NCBI GenBank assembly: GCA_902782505.1
Contig: CACZNO010000107.1
Location: 1-6,244 of the forward strand
Length of the DNA stretch: 6,244 nucleotides
Source of the DNA: an uncultured Erysipelotrichaceae bacterium
GTDB lineage: Bacteria > Bacillota_I > Bacilli_A > Erysipelotrichales > Erysipelotrichaceae
Direction of reading: 5' to 3'
This document shows positions 4,327 to 6,244 of the stretch, piece after piece. The first letter of the stretch is position 1. Each line of letters opens with the position of its first letter. Below the pieces are notes generated by a model. The model searched no databases. It was given only the letters and a program-made list of their open reading frames with translations, and was not told the origin of the DNA. The translations under genes and the position numbers were made by a program.

Positions 4327-6244
4327 TCAGAGATTCTTTATCTTTTCCAGGGTTTCGTTGGCCAAAGACAGCCATCCGTTTTTCTTGGGTAATCGCAGAA
4401 TGATTGACCCGCGGGTATACCGCATCTTGAGGTCCAGCGAGATCTTTGAGACGGTTTCAAACAGTTTTACCCCGTCGACCTTGTCGCACCAGTCCTTCTT
4501 GAAGATGATTTCGACTTCCGTGGGCTGTTCGCGGATCTCTTCGACGTGCGTATTCGCCGCGAGGATCTCCATCCGCCGCTTCTCAAACAACAACCCCACC
4601 GCGTCCGGGATCTTTCCGTAACGGTCGATGACTTCTTCTTCGAGTTTCTTCAGGACAGATTCCTTCGAGGCTTCGTCAATGCGCTGGTACAGGTGGATCT
4701 TTTCGTAGTCCTTGCGGGCAAACTCCTTCGGAATATACCCGTCTACGCCGATTTTCGCACGCGGAACGATTTCTTCCTTCGCGGAAAGGTCGAGGCCTTT
4801 TTTCTTCGCGATCGCGTCCTGTAACATATCCACGTACAGGTCCATACCGACGGTGTTGATGAAACCGGCCTGTTTCGCACCGAGAAGATCCCCCGCGCCG
4901 CGGATCGCAAGATCGCGCATCGCGATCTTATAGCCGCTTCCGAGCTGTGTAAAGTCCTTGATGGCGTCAAGCCGTTTTGCGGCGGTTTCGGAGAGCTGTT
5001 TTTTCGGCGGAATCATCAGATACGCGTAAGCGATACGGTTCGAACGTCCGACCCGTCCCTTGATCTGGTATAACTGCGCCAGACCGAACCGGTCCGCGTT
5101 ATCGACGATCATCGTGTTGGCGTTGGGAATATCGATTCCGTTTTCCACGATCGTCGTACAGACGAGAACGTTGTATTCGCCGTCGGTAAACTTCATCATG
5201 ACGTCCTCGATCTCTTCCCGGCTCATCTGTCCGTGCGCCACCGCCACGTTCGCTTCCGGCACCAGACGGCGGATCTTCTGCGCTTCCTCGTAAATGCGCA
5301 TGACGTTATTGAACAGATAGAACACCTGTCCCTGCCGTCCGAGTTCCCGCTCGATTACTTCCCGCACGATGCCGGAATTCTTTTCGAGCACATAGGTTTG
5401 TACCGGCATGCGGTCGTTGGGCGGCGTGTTCAGCTGACTCAAAGACCGGACTCCGATCAGACTCATCTGTAAGGTGCGCGGAATCGGCGTCGCGCTCAAC
5501 GACAAAACGTCCACGCTCTGGCGCAGTTCCTTGATTTTTTCCTTGGCTTCCACGCCGAAGCGCTGTTCCTCATCGACTACCAGAAGCCCCAGATCCTTGA
5601 AGCGCACATCGTTGGACAATAACCGGTGTGTTCCGACCACGATATCGACTTTTCCTTCGCGGATCCTTTCGAGAGTGCGTTTTACTGCCGCGGGTTCCAC
5701 GAAACGGTTCAGCACCGCGATCTCCACGGGATGATCCGCGAAGCGTTTCTTGAAGGTCAGGTAGTGCTGGCGCGATAAAATCGTCGTAGGACAAAGAACG
5801 GCTGTCTGTTTATTGTCGAGAGCCGCCTTGTACGCGGCGCGCATCGCGACTTCCGTCTTTCCGAATCCCACGTCTCCGCAGATTAAGCGGTCCATCGGCT
5901 TGGCGGACTCCATGTCTTCCTTGACGTCTTCCACGGCTTTCGCCTGGTCCGCGGTCAGTTCGTATTCAAACGCCTCCTCGAACTCCTCCTGCATCACCGT
6001 GTCCTTCGAGAACGCAAAACCGATGTTCTGTTCGCGGGCGGTATAAAGACGCAGAAGCTTCTCCGCGATATCCTCCACGTTTTCCTGTAGGCGTTTCTTC
6101 GTGTTTTTCCATTCGTTGGTGCCCAATTTCGATAACCGGGGCACCGTCCCTTCCGAGCCGATGAACTTCCGCACCAGTTTGAACTGTTCCAGCGGCACCA
6201 ACAGCACATCATCTCCCCGGTAGACAATATTCAGGTAATCATGA
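4327..6244 (-). CDS. mfd: Transcription-repair coupling factor Mfd, N-terminal part outside window
   Basis: The frame is open to the window end, giving 638 visible residues of a protein usually about 1,150-1,180 long; the UvrB-like, UvrA-binding N-terminal half is missing. Mfd is the ATP-driven DNA translocase that pushes stalled RNA polymerase off damage and recruits UvrA. Visible from the left: the end of the RNA-polymerase-interacting domain (DYLNIVYRG, 2-10; KLGTNEW), then the superfamily-2 motor with Walker A GDVGFGKT (123-130), TTIL (153-156), GTHRLL (204-209), DEEQ Walker B (224-227), SATPIPRT (250-257), AHGQM (336-340), ENGIDIP (367-373) and QLYQIKGRVGR (390-400). The TRG translocation motif (about 434-455, with KIAMRDLAIRGAG) and the C-terminal D7 domain (about 497-610) follow. 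The first Arg of the usual QLRGRVGR is Lys, a conservative change. A GTG at 6207 is internal, since family sequence continues upstream. It ends 56 bases before rqcP with no terminator seen. Confidence 0.98.
   Translation of the reverse strand, partial: HDYLNIVYRGDDVLLVPLEQFKLVRKFIGSEGTVPRLSKLGTNEWKNTKKRLQENVEDIAEKLLRLYTAREQNIGFAFSKDTVMQEEFEEAFEYELTADQAKAVEDVKEDMESAKPMDRLICGDVGFGKTEVAMRAAYKAALDNKQTAVLCPTTILSRQHYLTFKKRFADHPVEIAVLNRFVEPAAVKRTLERIREGKVDIVVGTHRLLSNDVRFKDLGLLVVDEEQRFGVEAKEKIKELRQSVDVLSLSATPIPRTLQMSLIGVRSLSQLNTPPNDRMPVQTYVLEKNSGIVREVIERELGRQGQVFYLFNNVMRIYEEAQKIRRLVPEANVAVAHGQMSREEIEDVMMKFTDGEYNVLVCTTIVENGIDIPNANTMIVDNADRFGLAQLYQIKGRVGRSNRIAYAYLMIPPKKQLSETAAKRLDAIKDFTQLGSGYKIAMRDLAIRGAGDLLGAKQAGFINTVGMDLYVDMLQDAIAKKKGLDLSAKEEIVPRAKIGVDGYIPKEFARKDYEKIHLYQRIDEASKESVLKKLEEEVIDRYGKIPDAVGLLFEKRRMEILAANTHVEEIREQPTEVEIIFKKDWCDKVDGVKLFETVSKISLDLKMRYTRGSIILRLPKKNGWLSLANETLEKIKNL

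Noticed and set aside
4909..4929. Perfect 9-base inverted repeat (AAGATCGCG, CAT, CGCGATCTT) inside mfd.
   Set aside because: It encodes the conserved KIAMRDL part of the TRG motif, so codon choice explains it. No T-run follows on either strand.
6205..6207. GTG at 6207 as the start of mfd.
   Set aside because: Mfd sequence (DYLNIVYRG) continues upstream to the window edge, and the protein would lack half its normal length.

Overview
This 6,244-base window looks like ordinary chromosome from a low-complexity-genome Bacillota bacterium of moderate GC content. A non-sporulating Erysipelotrichia-like or Lactobacillales-like host is my best guess from the gene order mfd-rqcP-divIC and from protein resemblance to Bacillus counterparts. 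No database search was possible, so the lineage is an inference. There is no rRNA, tRNA, CRISPR array, insertion sequence or phage gene. Coding density is very high, and no stretch over 300 bases lacks a gene; the longest gap between coding regions is the 56 bases between mfd and rqcP.

Plus strand, left part (1-3176): the 3' part of a large U32-family 'peptidase' with a DUF3656 middle domain (1-1404, truncated by the window edge) overlaps by 4 bases (ATGA) a type-B carboxylesterase (1401-3176). The esterase carries an N-terminal block of three predicted membrane helices, so its catalytic domain is probably held outside the cell membrane.

Minus strand, right part (6244-3173): this reads, in transcription order, mfd (transcription-repair coupling factor, N-terminal part outside the window), rqcP (S4-domain ribosome quality-control factor), divIC (divisome coiled-coil protein) and a small DUF1307-like lipoprotein. 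rqcP and divIC overlap by ATGA and are probably translationally coupled. A weak sigma-A-like promoter with a dyad lies in the mfd-rqcP gap. A hairpin with a U-run separates divIC from the lipoprotein and probably tunes read-through into it.

The two operons converge at 3173-3176, where the stop codons of the esterase and lipoprotein share TTAA. The most striking structure is here. Each gene seems to end transcription at an intrinsic terminator inside the last codons of the other gene: plus-strand terminator 3187-3216 in the lipoprotein gene, minus-strand terminator 3103-3138 in the esterase gene. The two mRNAs should therefore overlap antisense by about 110 bases at their 3' ends. I see no convincing new defence, mobile or biosynthetic system in the window.
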